Source: UBA3263 sp964554335 (lineage in GTDB: Bacteria > Bacteroidota > Bacteroidia > Bacteroidales > Muribaculaceae). Taken from it: DNA of 51,716 nt. Positions 50,594-51,716 of the stretch are shown one piece after another. The stretch's first letter is position 1. Each line of letters begins with the position of its first letter. Made by a program: the position numbers and the translations under genes. The DNA lies in NCBI GenBank assembly GCA_964554335.1, contig CAZKOF010000010.1, positions 1 to 51,716 on the forward strand, in the 5' to 3' direction. Below the pieces are notes generated by a model. It worked only from the letters and a program-made list of their open reading frames with translations. It did not search any database and was not told where the DNA came from.

Positions 50594-50601
50594 TAATTTT
50601 G
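50594..50601 (+). promoter_or_regulatory. -7 box (TAATTTTG) of the integrase
   Basis: TAATTTTG 22 nt before the integrase ATG. No -33 TTTG at the right spacing. The same bases resemble a CTnDOT-type attachment core (TAnnTTTGC). Confidence 0.45.
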
Positions 50602-50623
50602 CAACCAGTAAAAAATATAAGTT

Positions 50624-51700
50624 ATGAGATCGACATTCAAGGTGCTGTTCTACGTGAACGGCAGTAAGGAGAAAGACGGTATAGTGCCGATTATGGAACG
50701 CATCACCATCAACGGGTCGGTGGCGCAGTTCAGTTGTAAACGAACCATTCCGAAGGCGCTTTGGGATGCCAAAGGGAATCGAGCTAAGGGAAAGAGCAAG
50801 GAGGCAATCGAGACCAACTACGCGCTTGAAAACATCAAGGCACAAATCATCAAACACTACCAGCGTATATCCGACCGTGAAGCATTCGTCTCGGCAGAGA
50901 TGGTGCGCAACGCCTTTCAGGGAATCGGCACGGAATATGAGATGCTGATGCGTGCTTTTGACAAGGAGGTTGACGACTTTTCAAAACGTGTGGGCAAAGA
51001 CCGTTCTGACCGGACGTACCGTAAATACAAGATAGTCCGCAACCATGTGGCGGCGTTCCTTATGTCGCATTACAGACGGAAGGATATTTCCATGAACGAA
51101 CTGACAGAGGAATTCATCAGGGACTTCGCCCTTTACCTGAGCAATGAGGCGGGATTGTCGCAGTCTTCCATCTGGATTTACCTGATGCCGCTGAAGCATC
51201 TTGTGACAACGGCTCATTACAATGGAAAGATCGCCAGCAACCCGTTTGCGCAGTTCCATGTAAGCCCGAACATACGGGAGCGCGAGTTCCTGACCGATGA
51301 TGAGCTGAACACCGTCATCAACCACAGGTTCACGAAACCCCACCTCTCGCTTGCCCGGGACATCTTCGTGTTCAGCTGCCTGACGGGAATCTCGTTCATA
51401 GACATAAAGAATCTGACCACGGAGAATATCGTAGAGATCGGCGGCAACAAATGGATTGTAGCCAAGCGGCAAAAGACCGGAGTCCCTTATCAGATACGGC
51501 TTCTGGACATCCCTCTGATGATAATCGAGAGATACAAGACCCTGACAGGAGACAACCGCCTGCTTCCGTCCGTCTGCAATTCCGTCATAAACCGGAACCT
51601 GAAGCAGATCATGAAAGAGTGCGGCATCGGGAAGCACATCTCATTTCATTCTGGCCGCCATACCTTTTATTTGCCAAATTCACACAAGGCAGTGTATTGA
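50624..51700 (+). pseudogene. IntDOT-like tyrosine recombinase, C-terminally truncated
   Basis: Integrase of a Bacteroidales integrative element. N-terminal arm-binding domain (STFKVLFYVNGSKEKDG...RTIPKALWD), SAM-like core-binding domain, then the catalytic domain. The position of catalytic Arg I holds Ser257 (TGISFIDIKNL), as in IntDOT of CTnDOT (Ser259); the Lys of KRQKTGVPYQ and HSGR (H342, R345) are present. Homology stops after RHTF at about 51667; the remaining residues are unrelated and the frame ends at codon 358, whereas relatives run to about 410 and carry a second His and the nucleophile Tyr. The gene is therefore broken by an insertion, deletion or assembly join and should be inactive as read. 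Confidence 0.88.
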
Positions 51701-51716
51701 TTTACTGATTATTACA

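Larger units (their letters stand above)
50248..50623. other. Gene-poor 376-bp stretch between mazG and the integrase
   Basis: It holds two divergently oriented boxes: minus-strand TAACTTTG (50343-50336) facing mazG, and plus-strand TAATTTTG (50594-50601) facing the integrase. With their flanks both read CTTAAnTTTGC (50345-50335 and 50592-50602). I see no convincing gene or RNA; the short leftward frame across 50268-50462 has no codon support and spans the promoter. If the integrase marks an element, its left end should lie here. Confidence 0.6.

Overview
The window comes from a gut Bacteroidales chromosome, most likely the Muribaculaceae. The evidence is the repeated promoter box TAnnTTTG (often TTTG, 20 nt, TAACTTTG) with no Shine-Dalgarno signal, many Bacteroidota-type lipoproteins, a C-terminal tail that looks like a type IX secretion sorting signal on a large GH2 enzyme, BACON and PepSY-like families, and gut-adapted enzymes (choloylglycine hydrolase, oxalate decarboxylation pathway, GDP-fucose synthesis). 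The family-level assignment is an inference.

Layout. 1-2400: an M3 dipeptidyl carboxypeptidase with its terminator. 2490-5970: a tightly coupled gmd-fcl-manC operon making GDP-L-fucose from mannose-1-phosphate, closed by a terminator. 6100-12290: a pRiA4b ORF-3-like protein, an AmpG-like MFS transporter overlapping purL, and a divergent OmpA-like protein. 12390-16630: a leftward frc-oxc-AEC transporter operon for oxalate catabolism (same gene set as E. coli yfdW-yfdU-yfdV), divergent from a Fur-like regulator followed by purA. 18600-23850: a DUF1015 protein, a biotin-dependent carboxyltransferase, and a metal ABC transporter binding protein and ATPase with no permease beside them. 23800-27100: a C-terminal DMT/EamA remnant abutting tkt, then cvfB. 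27280-31900: a PepSY-like protein, tRNA-Gln(UUG), a hypothetical exported protein, a BACON/LRR lipoprotein, a Crp-family regulator and an alpha/beta hydrolase.

32000-43300: a small envelope-stress-like cluster (two YtxH proteins, a holin-X-like protein, a small protein), a winged-helix protein, a choloylglycine hydrolase (bile salt hydrolase type), a DUF3298 lipoprotein, an MBL hydrolase with an RsmI-like methylase, a patatin/outer-membrane-barrel protein, a short SSB, a PduO-type adenosyltransferase, and aguA-aguB converting agmatine to putrescine. 43384-50247: a 1593-residue GH2 beta-galactosidase-type enzyme, a DEAD-box helicase and a MazG-like protein. 50336-51716: the left end of an integrative element with an IntDOT-like tyrosine recombinase whose C-terminus, including the catalytic tyrosine, is missing.

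Most of the window is ordinary housekeeping and gut-niche metabolism. I see no CRISPR array, rRNA, complete insertion sequence or defence island. The best leads are the oxalate operon with its divergent, metal-site-degenerate Fur-like regulator; a recurring arrangement with only 5-10 nt between the -7 box and the start codon (nearly leaderless mRNAs); the duplicated unknown modules of the GH2 protein; and the broken IntDOT-like integrase at the right edge.
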